Origin: Weeksellaceae bacterium
Lineage (GTDB): Bacteria > Bacteroidota > Bacteroidia > Flavobacteriales > Weeksellaceae
DNA: 64,000 bases
Direction: 5' to 3'
NCBI GenBank assembly: GCA_022013695.1
Contig: JAKLPS010000032.1
Span: forward strand, 41,385-105,384
Shown here: piece after piece, positions 16,847-24,527 of the stretch
Layout: every line of letters begins with the position of its first letter
Numbering within the stretch: position 1 is the stretch's first letter
The notes under the pieces: generated by a model
What the model was told of the DNA's origin: nothing
The model's input: the letters and a program-made list of their open reading frames with translations, nothing else
Database searches by the model: none
Made by a program: the position numbers and the translations under genes

Positions 16847-17638
16847 GGACTCAGATTTAGATTCCTTCAGTTTTGTGTCGTACTCGTGGAGGAGATTGTG
16901 TTCTGGTGTTTGTTCGATGGCGTGCATTATTTTATCCATGATTTGAGCCGCCGATTCATTATCATAATCAATATCCAAAACAGGCTTGAACTCCATTGTG
17001 GGTTTTACGCCAGTTACTTTTATTTTCAGACCTTTCTTGTCGAATGCTCTTCGGAAACCATTAATTTTGATCGGAATCACGATTGGTCTTTGGTTTTTGA
17101 TCAGTTTGGCAGTTCCTTTTCTGCCTTGTGCGAAAGCGGACGTTGTCCCTTGCGGAAACGTAATGACCCAGCCATTATCTAAGGCTTTCATAATATTTTC
17201 AATCTCGCCGAGATCCACCATTCTATTCACATTTTTCCCCTCTGCTCGCCAAGTTCTTTTGACCGTGATGGCGCCCGCAATTTTAAAAAGTCGGGCTAAT
17301 GCGCCTTTGTTCATCGTTTCTTCTGCTGCAACGTAGTAGAAATCAGTTTTTGGATTCAGAAGATAGACTGGATTTTTGATGGTGTTGTGATAGCCGTTAT
17401 TCACAGCGCAAAAAACGTGGTACATTGCCGCCACGTCGGCAAAATAGGTCTGGTGATTGGAGACGAAAAGCACATTGCTGTCTGGCAGATCGGTGAGATT
17501 GTCCGTGCCGGTTATTTTCAATTTGTTGAAACCGTTGAATCTTCTGTAAGAAACAATTCCCAGAATGAAAATAATGAGTCTTTTGAGAATGTAAATATTC
17601 CCAAAAGAATCGGTAAAAATGTTTTTTTTAGCCATCAC
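16844..17638 (-). CDS. 1-acyl-sn-glycerol-3-phosphate acyltransferase (PlsC-like)
   Basis: About 264 aa. The glycerolipid acyltransferase motif I NHQTYFAD is at 61-68 (NHx4D) and motif III FPQGTTS at about 161-167, where the usual FPEGT glutamate is Q. One N-terminal hydrophobic segment (about 20-31) would anchor it at the inner membrane. It probably transfers an acyl group in phospholipid or ornithine-lipid synthesis; the E-to-Q change makes the exact reaction uncertain. A second, differently sequenced acyltransferase occurs at 49770. It converges with fabV. Confidence 0.85.
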   Translation of the reverse strand: MMAKKNIFTDSFGNIYILKRLIIFILGIVSYRRFNGFNKLKITGTDNLTDLPDSNVLFVSNHQTYFADVAAMYHVFCAVNNGYHNTIKNPVYLLNPKTDFYYVAAEETMNKGALARLFKIAGAITVKRTWRAEGKNVNRMVDLGEIENIMKALDNGWVITFPQGTTSAFAQGRKGTAKLIKNQRPIVIPIKINGFRRAFDKKGLKIKVTGVKPTMEFKPVLDIDYDNESAAQIMDKIMHAIEQTPEHNLLHEYDTKLKESKSES

Positions 17639-17681
17639 TCATTGTTATAATTTCAGAAGATCAGAAATTATGCCTACAAAA

Positions 17682-18311
17682 TTAAACATTTTTTAATAAG
17701 TTACTGAATTCGCTAAGGATCATCGATGTCGCGCCCCAAATAATATACCCATTGAAGTCTATCACCGGGACTTCGGCTCCTTTTGTCGAAGGGAGGATCA
17801 TATTTTTTGGCTGGTCGGGAAGACTTAATAATGATGAGATAGGAAATTCTATTAATTCGACGGCTTCACTTTCCTGAAGGAAAAATGCTGGGTCTTTTTT
17901 GGTGTAGGAAATGAAAGAGTGTACGTAAAAATTACTCGGCGGGATATAAATTGGCGACATTTCCCGGATGATTCTCACATAATGCTCATCAATTCCCAGC
18001 TCCTCGGAAGTTTCTCGTTTGGCGGTGTGAGCAAAGTCCAAATCTTCTTTTTCATTTTTTCCGCCGGGCAAAGAGATTTGTCCGCTGTGGCGATCACGTT
18101 CATTTTGAGAACGCACAATCAACGGAAAATGCCACTCGTTATTCTTTAAATAGAGTAAAATGTTGACAGCTGCAAATTTCGGATTTAGTGTCAGAACATC
18201 TTCATAACTGTAAACAGGTCGGTATGGCGGAGAATAGATTTTGTGGGCGTTTTCTCCCAATAATTCCGCGCTTCTTATATCTCTGAGTAAATCTTTTCCG
18301 AAGGTCTGCAT
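17682..18311 (-). CDS. Nudix hydrolase (CoA pyrophosphatase-like)
   Basis: A 209-aa protein with a complete Nudix box (GX5EX7REXXEELGI) at residues 83-107, preceded by RDRHSGQISLPGG, the sequence typical of the CoA-pyrophosphatase (NudL/YeaB) group. It would hydrolyse CoA or another nucleotide diphosphate in the cytoplasm. The minus-strand TATCTTTG 4 nt before its ATG suggests its own leaderless transcript, although the TolC gene ends only 30 bp upstream in the same direction. Confidence 0.9.
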   Translation of the reverse strand: MQTFGKDLLRDIRSAELLGENAHKIYSPPYRPVYSYEDVLTLNPKFAAVNILLYLKNNEWHFPLIVRSQNERDRHSGQISLPGGKNEKEDLDFAHTAKRETSEELGIDEHYVRIIREMSPIYIPPSNFYVHSFISYTKKDPAFFLQESEAVELIEFPISSLLSLPDQPKNMILPSTKGAEVPVIDFNGYIIWGATSMILSEFSNLLKNV

Positions 18312-18315
18312 CTCT

Positions 18316-18323
18316 CAAAGATA
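18316..18323 (-). promoter_or_regulatory. TANNTTTG promoter box of the Nudix gene, 4 nt before ATG
   Basis: TATCTTTG then AGAG then ATG on the minus strand. It sits in the 30-bp gap after the TolC-like gene. Confidence 0.45.
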
Positions 18324-18341
18324 GCAAAAAATCTTCAAATT

Positions 18342-19706
18342 TTAAAGTGAAATCCCGCGACCTGCGTAGAAATCTAAAACTTTGATGCTAAACAGATAGT
18401 TGTATTTTGCCTGAGCCACAGATCCTTGCGCATTTGCATAATTATTTCTGGCCGTTGTCACATCATAGATCGTGGAGCGTCCGGCGTCATAACTTTTCGT
18501 AGCAAAATCAAGAGCCAGTTTTGTGCTTCTTTCCGCTTCCATCGCAGAAATATAAATTTCATAGTTAGAATCGGCGTTAAACTGCGCTTGCTGTATATCC
18601 TGCTTCAGCTGGAATTTTTGTTGTTCCAAATTATTTTTGGCCAGCAGCTCATTGATTTTGGTTTGTTCCACTTGCAACTTTGTAATTCCTTTATTAAAGA
18701 CCGGAATATTGGCAGATAGGCTCAATTGCTGTCCAAAATTGTCGCTGTATTGTTGGGTGAAGTTCCTTTCTTCAATGCCAGTTACGGCTCCAGTCAGCGG
18801 ATCTATTTCATAACCAATGGTGTTTTTATTCAGGAGGTTGTTGTAGAAGCTTCCCAATCCTGCCGTTGCCCTTATTGTTGGATAAAAATTGGTTTTCACG
18901 ACTTCCGTTTGCGTTTCGGCCGCTTTGATTCTGATTTCGGCCGCTTTGATCACAGGCTGCGAAGCGTATGCGATGTTCAGAACTTCCTCCACAGTTTCTG
19001 TTTGCGGCATCAATTCGTCCGGAACCGGAATGTCTACCACATCAAAGGCTTTATAATCCTGAAGCTGAAGAAGTTGCGCCATTGCAAACAAGGCTTTTTC
19101 TACGTTGATCTGTGCTGCTTTTACATTTTGTTTTTCTCTTGCAAAAGAAGCGGTTGCTTCTGCCAACACCGTTTGAGCGGTGGTTCCGACTTCCGTGGTG
19201 ATTTTGGCACGGTCGTAAAGTTTTTGTGCATTTTCCATTGCACTTTCAGAGATTTTTTTGATTTCTCTGTTGAGCATCACCGATAGATATTGCTGCGCAA
19301 TTTGAAGTGAAATATTATTCTTGATGGTTTCAATGTCCAGCAAGCTTGCGTCCACATCAAAACTTGTCTTTCTCACGGTTTTCTCCAGTCTTCCATTGTT
19401 GTAAACCAATACGCTGGCTCCGATGTTGGCCCCGTTGTAATAGCTGTCATTTCGAATACTTGTGGTGCCGATCAAGGTCTGTCCAAAATTGGCATTGTTT
19501 GTCAAGGTGCCAGAAACTGCGGGTAAATATTCTCTTTTGGCCATTTCCAGATTTTTGGACTGCACATCTTTGTTGTAAGCCTGCGCCAGAACCTGCAGAT
19601 TATTTTTAAGCGCATAATCCACGCATTCCTGAATCGTCCATCTCTTCTGAGAAAATCCCAAAACACCTAAACACAGGAGCGAAATACAAAACACTTTTTT
19701 GAACAT
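18342..19706 (-). CDS. TolC family outer-membrane efflux protein
   Basis: A 454-aa protein with signal peptide (MFKKVFCISLLCLGVLGFSQ) and two copies of the OEP/TolC helical-barrel unit, each with long amphipathic helices (ELLAKNNLEQQKFQLKQDIQQAQ) and the end-of-unit AGRSTIYDVTTARNNYANAQ. It forms the trimeric outer-membrane exit duct of a tripartite exporter. It is divergent, across 158 bp, from the ATPase, permease and adaptor genes at 19865-24367, its probable partners. Confidence 0.92.
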   Translation of the reverse strand: MFKKVFCISLLCLGVLGFSQKRWTIQECVDYALKNNLQVLAQAYNKDVQSKNLEMAKREYLPAVSGTLTNNANFGQTLIGTTSIRNDSYYNGANIGASVLVYNNGRLEKTVRKTSFDVDASLLDIETIKNNISLQIAQQYLSVMLNREIKKISESAMENAQKLYDRAKITTEVGTTAQTVLAEATASFAREKQNVKAAQINVEKALFAMAQLLQLQDYKAFDVVDIPVPDELMPQTETVEEVLNIAYASQPVIKAAEIRIKAAETQTEVVKTNFYPTIRATAGLGSFYNNLLNKNTIGYEIDPLTGAVTGIEERNFTQQYSDNFGQQLSLSANIPVFNKGITKLQVEQTKINELLAKNNLEQQKFQLKQDIQQAQFNADSNYEIYISAMEAERSTKLALDFATKSYDAGRSTIYDVTTARNNYANAQGSVAQAKYNYLFSIKVLDFYAGRGISL

Positions 19707-19864
19707 AAAGGAAAAATTATATACAATAAGACTTCGGAAATGCAGAAATGTTACGCCAACTGCGAATTTTTTTTCAAAGCTTATTTAATTTAAAAATTCA
19801 AAATAATTCTTTAGAGTTGTAACAATTCCGCTGTATGATTTACTTATAATGTAAATTCCCCATA

Positions 19865-20566
19865 ATGTCTCATCCGATTCTAAAAATAGAAGATCTCAAC
19901 AAATCTTATGACATAGGCAAGAACAAACTGCACGTGCTGAAGGGTATTAATTTGACGATTAATGAAGGTGAGTTTGTGTCTATTATGGGAAGTTCCGGCT
20001 CTGGAAAATCGACTTTGCTCAACATCATCGGGATTTTGGACGAGGCGGATGACGGCATTTATGAGTTGGATGGCGTTCCCATCAAGCATCTTACAGAAAT
20101 AAAAGCGGCCGAATACCGAAGCCGGTTCATTGGATTTATCTTTCAGTCATTTAATTTGATTAATTACAAAACGGCTTTGGAGAATGTGGCGCTTCCGCTG
20201 TACTATCAAAATGTTGCCAGAAAAGAGAGAACAAAAAAAGCGTTGGAATATCTCGAGAAAGTAGGTCTCAAAGAATGGGCAGAGCACTTGCCCAGCGAAC
20301 TTTCCGGCGGGCAAAAGCAAAGAGTGGCGATTGCAAGAGCCTTGATTTCGGAACCAAAATTGATCCTTGCCGACGAGCCGACTGGGGCGCTGGATTCGAA
20401 AACCACGTACGATATTATGAAACTACTTCAGGACATTAATAATGAGGGAAAAACCCTTGTCGTCGTAACGCACGAGCCTGATGTGGCGGCGCAAACCAAA
20501 AGAAATGTTGTCCTGAAAGATGGCAAAATAGAAAGCGACACGTACATAAAGCAGATCATTCTATAA
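19865..20566 (+). CDS. ABC transporter ATP-binding protein (MacB/LolD type)
   Basis: A 233-aa ATPase with Walker A GSSGSGKST at 42-50, signature ELSGGQKQRVAIARAL, Walker B LILADEPTGALD and H-loop VVTHEP. This is the type that powers mechanotransmission exporters (MacB, LolCDE) and not substrate-translocating channels. It is the first gene of an operon with two permeases (20604 and 21868) and a MacA-like adaptor (23177). Confidence 0.95.
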   Translation: MSHPILKIEDLNKSYDIGKNKLHVLKGINLTINEGEFVSIMGSSGSGKSTLLNIIGILDEADDGIYELDGVPIKHLTEIKAAEYRSRFIGFIFQSFNLINYKTALENVALPLYYQNVARKERTKKALEYLEKVGLKEWAEHLPSELSGGQKQRVAIARALISEPKLILADEPTGALDSKTTYDIMKLLQDINNEGKTLVVVTHEPDVAAQTKRNVVLKDGKIESDTYIKQIIL

Positions 20567-20603
20567 CCCTCAACAATCATTAACCATTAACCCTTAAAAA
20601 AAG

Positions 20604-21833
20604 ATGTTTGATTTAGACCGCTGGCAAGAAATCTTCAGTTCCATCCGCAGTAACGTATTGCGGACGGTACTCTCTGGGTTCACTGTGGCGCTCGGTCTGT
20701 TCATATTCATTGTTTTATTTGGGATAGGAAATGGTCTTAATAATTCATTTGCCACGAGGTTCACAAGAGATGCTACCAATATTATTATGATTTGGGCAGG
20801 CAAGACGACTGTTCCCTACGCAGGATTGCAGTCGGAACGAAATATTACTTTTAACAATGACGACTTCGATGCGGTGGTGAAAGAAAGCGAAGGCAAGCTG
20901 GAGTATGCATCACCACGATACCAAACCAATATGATGGTGAAATATGGCAAAGAAAGTGGTACATATCAGGTAAATGGCGTTTTGGACGAAGAAAAATTTC
21001 TGGAGAATCGCACGATGATCGATGGGCGATATATCACAGAGCGGGATAATGAGCTAAAGCAAAACGTAGCCTCCATAGGAAGGATGGTCTGGCGCGATTT
21101 GATTAGAGATGGGAATCCCATTGGGAAAGATCTAAACATCAATGGGACGATGTTCAAAGTTGTGGGCATTTTTGCAGATCCCGGCGGCGATATGGACGAA
21201 AGACACATTTCTGTTCCGCTTTCCACACTGCAACAGATGAAGAAAAGCTCGGACACCATTAGCACTATGATGCTTTCATACAACCCCAATATGACCCCCG
21301 ATGAGGGTGTACAATACGGCAATGAACTAGAGAAAAAAATTAAGGCAAAACACAAAATTTCGCCCGATGATCCGCAAGGCATCAGGCTTAATAACAATGC
21401 TGTAAACACACAGGATTCTTTTGCTTTCTTGTTTGTGATTACTGCGGTTGTAGGCTTCATTGGACTTGGGACTTTGCTGGCAGGGGTAATAGGCATTAGC
21501 AATATTATGGTTTACATTGTCAAGGAAAGAACGAAAGAACTGGGCGTGAGAAAGGCACTTGGCGCAAAACCGGCAGAAATTGTAGCGCTTATTTTGCAAG
21601 AGAGTATCGTGATTACGGTCATTTCCGGCTTGGTAGGCGTGGGGCTCGGTGTTTTAGCGTTAAAGCTGATTGGGAACAATCTCGAGGACTACTTCATCAC
21701 AGATCCAGCCGTCGGATGGGGACTGATTGCGGCGGCGTTTTTCTGCCTCGTGTTTGCAGGCTCTGTTGCAGGGTTTGTACCAGCTTACAAAGCTTCCAAA
21801 ATCAAACCCATAGAGGCCCTAAGAAACGATTAA
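20604..21833 (+). CDS. MacB-like ABC transporter permease 1
   Basis: A 409-aa permease: one N-terminal membrane segment (about 21-43), a periplasmic MacB_PCD domain (about 50-280) and three C-terminal segments (about 285-400), with the conserved VKERTKELGVRKALGAKPAEI before the second-last one. The ATPase domain is on a separate gene. It pairs with the next permease, which shares its layout (WQEIFSSIRSN versus WQEIYYSLRNN at the N-terminus) but is clearly divergent. The two probably form a heterodimer. Confidence 0.92.
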   Translation: MFDLDRWQEIFSSIRSNVLRTVLSGFTVALGLFIFIVLFGIGNGLNNSFATRFTRDATNIIMIWAGKTTVPYAGLQSERNITFNNDDFDAVVKESEGKLEYASPRYQTNMMVKYGKESGTYQVNGVLDEEKFLENRTMIDGRYITERDNELKQNVASIGRMVWRDLIRDGNPIGKDLNINGTMFKVVGIFADPGGDMDERHISVPLSTLQQMKKSSDTISTMMLSYNPNMTPDEGVQYGNELEKKIKAKHKISPDDPQGIRLNNNAVNTQDSFAFLFVITAVVGFIGLGTLLAGVIGISNIMVYIVKERTKELGVRKALGAKPAEIVALILQESIVITVISGLVGVGLGVLALKLIGNNLEDYFITDPAVGWGLIAAAFFCLVFAGSVAGFVPAYKASKIKPIEALRND

Positions 21834-21867
21834 GAGATAAGATTAAAAATCATTCAGCCAAAAAAAA

Positions 21868-23136
21868 GTGAATATAATTTTCAAAAGAGATACCTGGCAA
21901 GAGATCTATTATTCCCTTCGGAACAATAGGCTTAGAACTTTTCTCACGATGATCGGGGTGGGATGGGGTATGTTTTTGTACGTCAGTCTGCTGGGTGCTG
22001 CCAACGGGATGGAGAATGGTTTTAACAAATTATTTTCTGGATTTGCCACAAACTCGGTCTTTCTGTGGCCACAGACTACCAATATTCCGTATGACGGTTT
22101 TGCGAAAGGCAGAAAGATGGACCTTCATCTGAAAGATATAGATTTTTTGCAGAGAAAAATCCCGGAAATCGATTACATATCGCCCCAAAGCTCTAGAGGG
22201 AACTTCGGGACCTCTGGAGAGCAAATTTCCCGGAACGGACTGAAAAATACTTATATGATCACCGGCGATTATCCTGTGGGTAACAAGATTTCTAAGAAGA
22301 AATTACTATTCGGAAGATATATTAATGATGCGGATATTCGGGACAAAAAGAATGTCATCGTTATAGGAGAAGAGATTTACAAAAATCTTTTCGATGCCAA
22401 GAAAAATGAAGATCCAATAGGCAAATCGGTCAATTTAAAAGGTGTTTTTTTCAAAGTCATCGGCGTTTTTCGCGTATCGAGAAACGGCGGAATGGAGAAT
22501 GATCACTCGGCCTACATTCCTTTTTCTACCTATGCCGGACTATATAATGAAGGTGATAAAGTCGGTTTTTTAGCCATCGTCGGCAAGCCCAATGCAGAAG
22601 CGGCGGTCATAGAAACCAAAGTGAAAGACGAACTCAAAAAAGTCAACCACGTATCGCCGGAAGATACCAACGCTTTTGGAAGCTTTAACCTGGCGAAAGA
22701 ATTTAAAAAAGTCACGGGATTTCTCACAGGAATGCAGCTGCTAACAATCACGGTCGGAACGTTGACGATCTTGGCCGGCGTGATCGCCATCTCCAACATT
22801 TTGCTCATCACCGTGAAAGAAAGAACAAAAGAAATAGGAATCAGAAGAGCGTTGGGCGCCAAGCCAGCTGAGGTCCGCAATCAGATTTTGCTGGAAAGTG
22901 TGGTTATCACTTTATCATCTGGATTATTGGGATTTTTGTCGGGCATCTTTCTGCTCATCATCCTCAATATTGCGACGATGAACAACGATTCTTTTCCATT
23001 CTCCAACCCACGAGTTGATTATGGAAATGTGTTTGCAGCGATGGGAATTATGATTTTTCTAGGGCTTTTAATCGGATTGATACCCGCACAAAGAGCGGTG
23101 AAGATCCGCCCCATCGAAGCCCTGAGAACGGAATAA
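21868..23136 (+). CDS. MacB-like ABC transporter permease 2
   Basis: A 422-aa permease with the same layout as its neighbour: membrane segment near 20-42, periplasmic domain, then three C-terminal segments with VKERTKEIGIRRALGAKPAEV. Translation starts at GTG 21868, chosen because it aligns with the start of permease 1 and is 34 bp after that gene. It most likely completes a heterodimeric export engine. Confidence 0.92.
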   Translation: MNIIFKRDTWQEIYYSLRNNRLRTFLTMIGVGWGMFLYVSLLGAANGMENGFNKLFSGFATNSVFLWPQTTNIPYDGFAKGRKMDLHLKDIDFLQRKIPEIDYISPQSSRGNFGTSGEQISRNGLKNTYMITGDYPVGNKISKKKLLFGRYINDADIRDKKNVIVIGEEIYKNLFDAKKNEDPIGKSVNLKGVFFKVIGVFRVSRNGGMENDHSAYIPFSTYAGLYNEGDKVGFLAIVGKPNAEAAVIETKVKDELKKVNHVSPEDTNAFGSFNLAKEFKKVTGFLTGMQLLTITVGTLTILAGVIAISNILLITVKERTKEIGIRRALGAKPAEVRNQILLESVVITLSSGLLGFLSGIFLLIILNIATMNNDSFPFSNPRVDYGNVFAAMGIMIFLGLLIGLIPAQRAVKIRPIEALRTE

Positions 23137-23176
23137 TAATTAAAAATTAACTATTAAAAAAAACGATATTTCTATA

Positions 23177-24367
23177 ATGGAAAAAACGAAATTTACCCTC
23201 AAAAAAGCATTGTCCATTTTTTTGGGACTTCTATTTGCGGTAGCTGTTGTTGTTGGCATTGGCTATCTCATCAAATCTAATTCTGCAGAGAATGAAGCCT
23301 TCCTCACCAGAAAGCCTACGATCCAGAATCTGGACGACAAAGTGATGGCCACCGGCAAGATAGAGCCGCGCGAAGAAATCGAAATCAAACCGAATATTGC
23401 GGGAATCATCCAAACCATCAACGTCAAAGAAGGTGACAAAGTGCATGCTGGCCAATTGATTGCCACCATTAGAATCGTGCCCAACATAACGGAGGTGAAT
23501 AATGCTACGATGCAAGTCAGCAATGCGGAAATTCAGGTAACGAATGCCAAAGTCAATGCTCAGAATCAGCAGAAGCAGTATGAGATGCAGGCGAAGCTGT
23601 ACAAGCAAGGCGTCATTTCTAAGCAGGAATACATCACAGCAGAGCAACAGTTGCAAACCACGATCCAACAGCAGAAACTGGCACTTCAAAGCTTGAATGC
23701 CGCTCAAAAACAGTTGCAGATCGTGAGAACGGGCGCTACACCGGAGTTGCAAAGTATGGCAACCACGCAGATCCGTGCAAAAGCGGCAGGAACGGTCTTG
23801 GAGATCCCCGTAAAAGTGGGGAGCCAGGTAATTGAAGCCAACTCCTTCAACGCTGGAACAACCATTTGCTCTATTGCAGACCTCAATTCATTAATATTCA
23901 AAGGCGATATAGACGAAGCGCAAGCCGGAAGACTGAAACAGGGAATGGATATGAATGTGATCATCGGCGCACTTCAAAACAAAACTTTTCCAGGCAAATT
24001 GACCTTGATTGCGCCCAAAGGAAAAGAAGAAAGCGGAACCATAAAATTCGCAGTGGAAGGCGATGTTTATAACAAAACGGGAGAATATATCCGCGCAGGA
24101 TTCAGTTCCAATGGCGAGATTTTGTTGAGTTCTCAGAAAAATGCCTTGTTGCTCGATGAATCTCTTGTGCAATATGAAAAAGGAAACAACAAGGCCTTTG
24201 TGGAAGTAAAACAACCGAACGGCAGTTTCAAAAAAGTGTACGTGAAATTAGGATCCAGTGACGGGATCAACGTTCAGATCCTTTCTGGGATTGATAAAGA
24301 TGCTGAAGTCAAAGTTTGGAATCCATCGGACAAAGACAAGGAGGAACTGAAGGAGAAAGAGAAATAG
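23177..24367 (+). CDS. MacA/HlyD-type periplasmic adaptor
   Basis: A 396-aa membrane-fusion protein: an N-terminal membrane anchor (about 13-31), a lipoyl-like half (KIEPREEIEIKPNIAGIIQTI), a long alpha-hairpin (about 110-195, rich in Q, N, K and A), the second lipoyl half (IRAKAAGTVLEIPVKVG) and a beta-barrel and membrane-proximal domain. It bridges the permeases to the TolC-type duct. It is last in the operon, followed by a strong terminator. Confidence 0.92.
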   Translation: MEKTKFTLKKALSIFLGLLFAVAVVVGIGYLIKSNSAENEAFLTRKPTIQNLDDKVMATGKIEPREEIEIKPNIAGIIQTINVKEGDKVHAGQLIATIRIVPNITEVNNATMQVSNAEIQVTNAKVNAQNQQKQYEMQAKLYKQGVISKQEYITAEQQLQTTIQQQKLALQSLNAAQKQLQIVRTGATPELQSMATTQIRAKAAGTVLEIPVKVGSQVIEANSFNAGTTICSIADLNSLIFKGDIDEAQAGRLKQGMDMNVIIGALQNKTFPGKLTLIAPKGKEESGTIKFAVEGDVYNKTGEYIRAGFSSNGEILLSSQKNALLLDESLVQYEKGNNKAFVEVKQPNGSFKKVYVKLGSSDGINVQILSGIDKDAEVKVWNPSDKDKEELKEKEK

Positions 24368-24394
24368 ACCTTTAAATTATAATTGTTAAAAAAG

Positions 24395-24430
24395 ATTCGT
24401 CTTGCTCTTCATAGCGAGACGGATTTTTTT
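24395..24430 (+). terminator. Intrinsic terminator of the MacAB-type operon
   Basis: Stem ATTCGTCTTGCT (24395-24406) with AGCGAGACGGAT (24413-24424), two G-T pairs, 6-nt loop, then seven T. Confidence 0.85.
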
Positions 24431-24471
24431 CGGTCATTAGGCTGAGAATCCCTTCTTTCATTCGATTAATT

Positions 24472-24504
24472 AAGAAAAATATCCCGCAAAATCATTTGCA
24501 GGAT
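24472..24504 (-). terminator. Intrinsic terminator of the TonB-receptor transcript
   Basis: On the minus strand ATCCTGCAAA, loop TGAT, TTTGCGGGAT (a 10-bp stem with one G-T pair), then ATTTTTCTT. It lies 24 bp after the receptor stop codon. Confidence 0.8.
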
Positions 24505-24527
24505 ACATTAAATTTTCATCACATATT

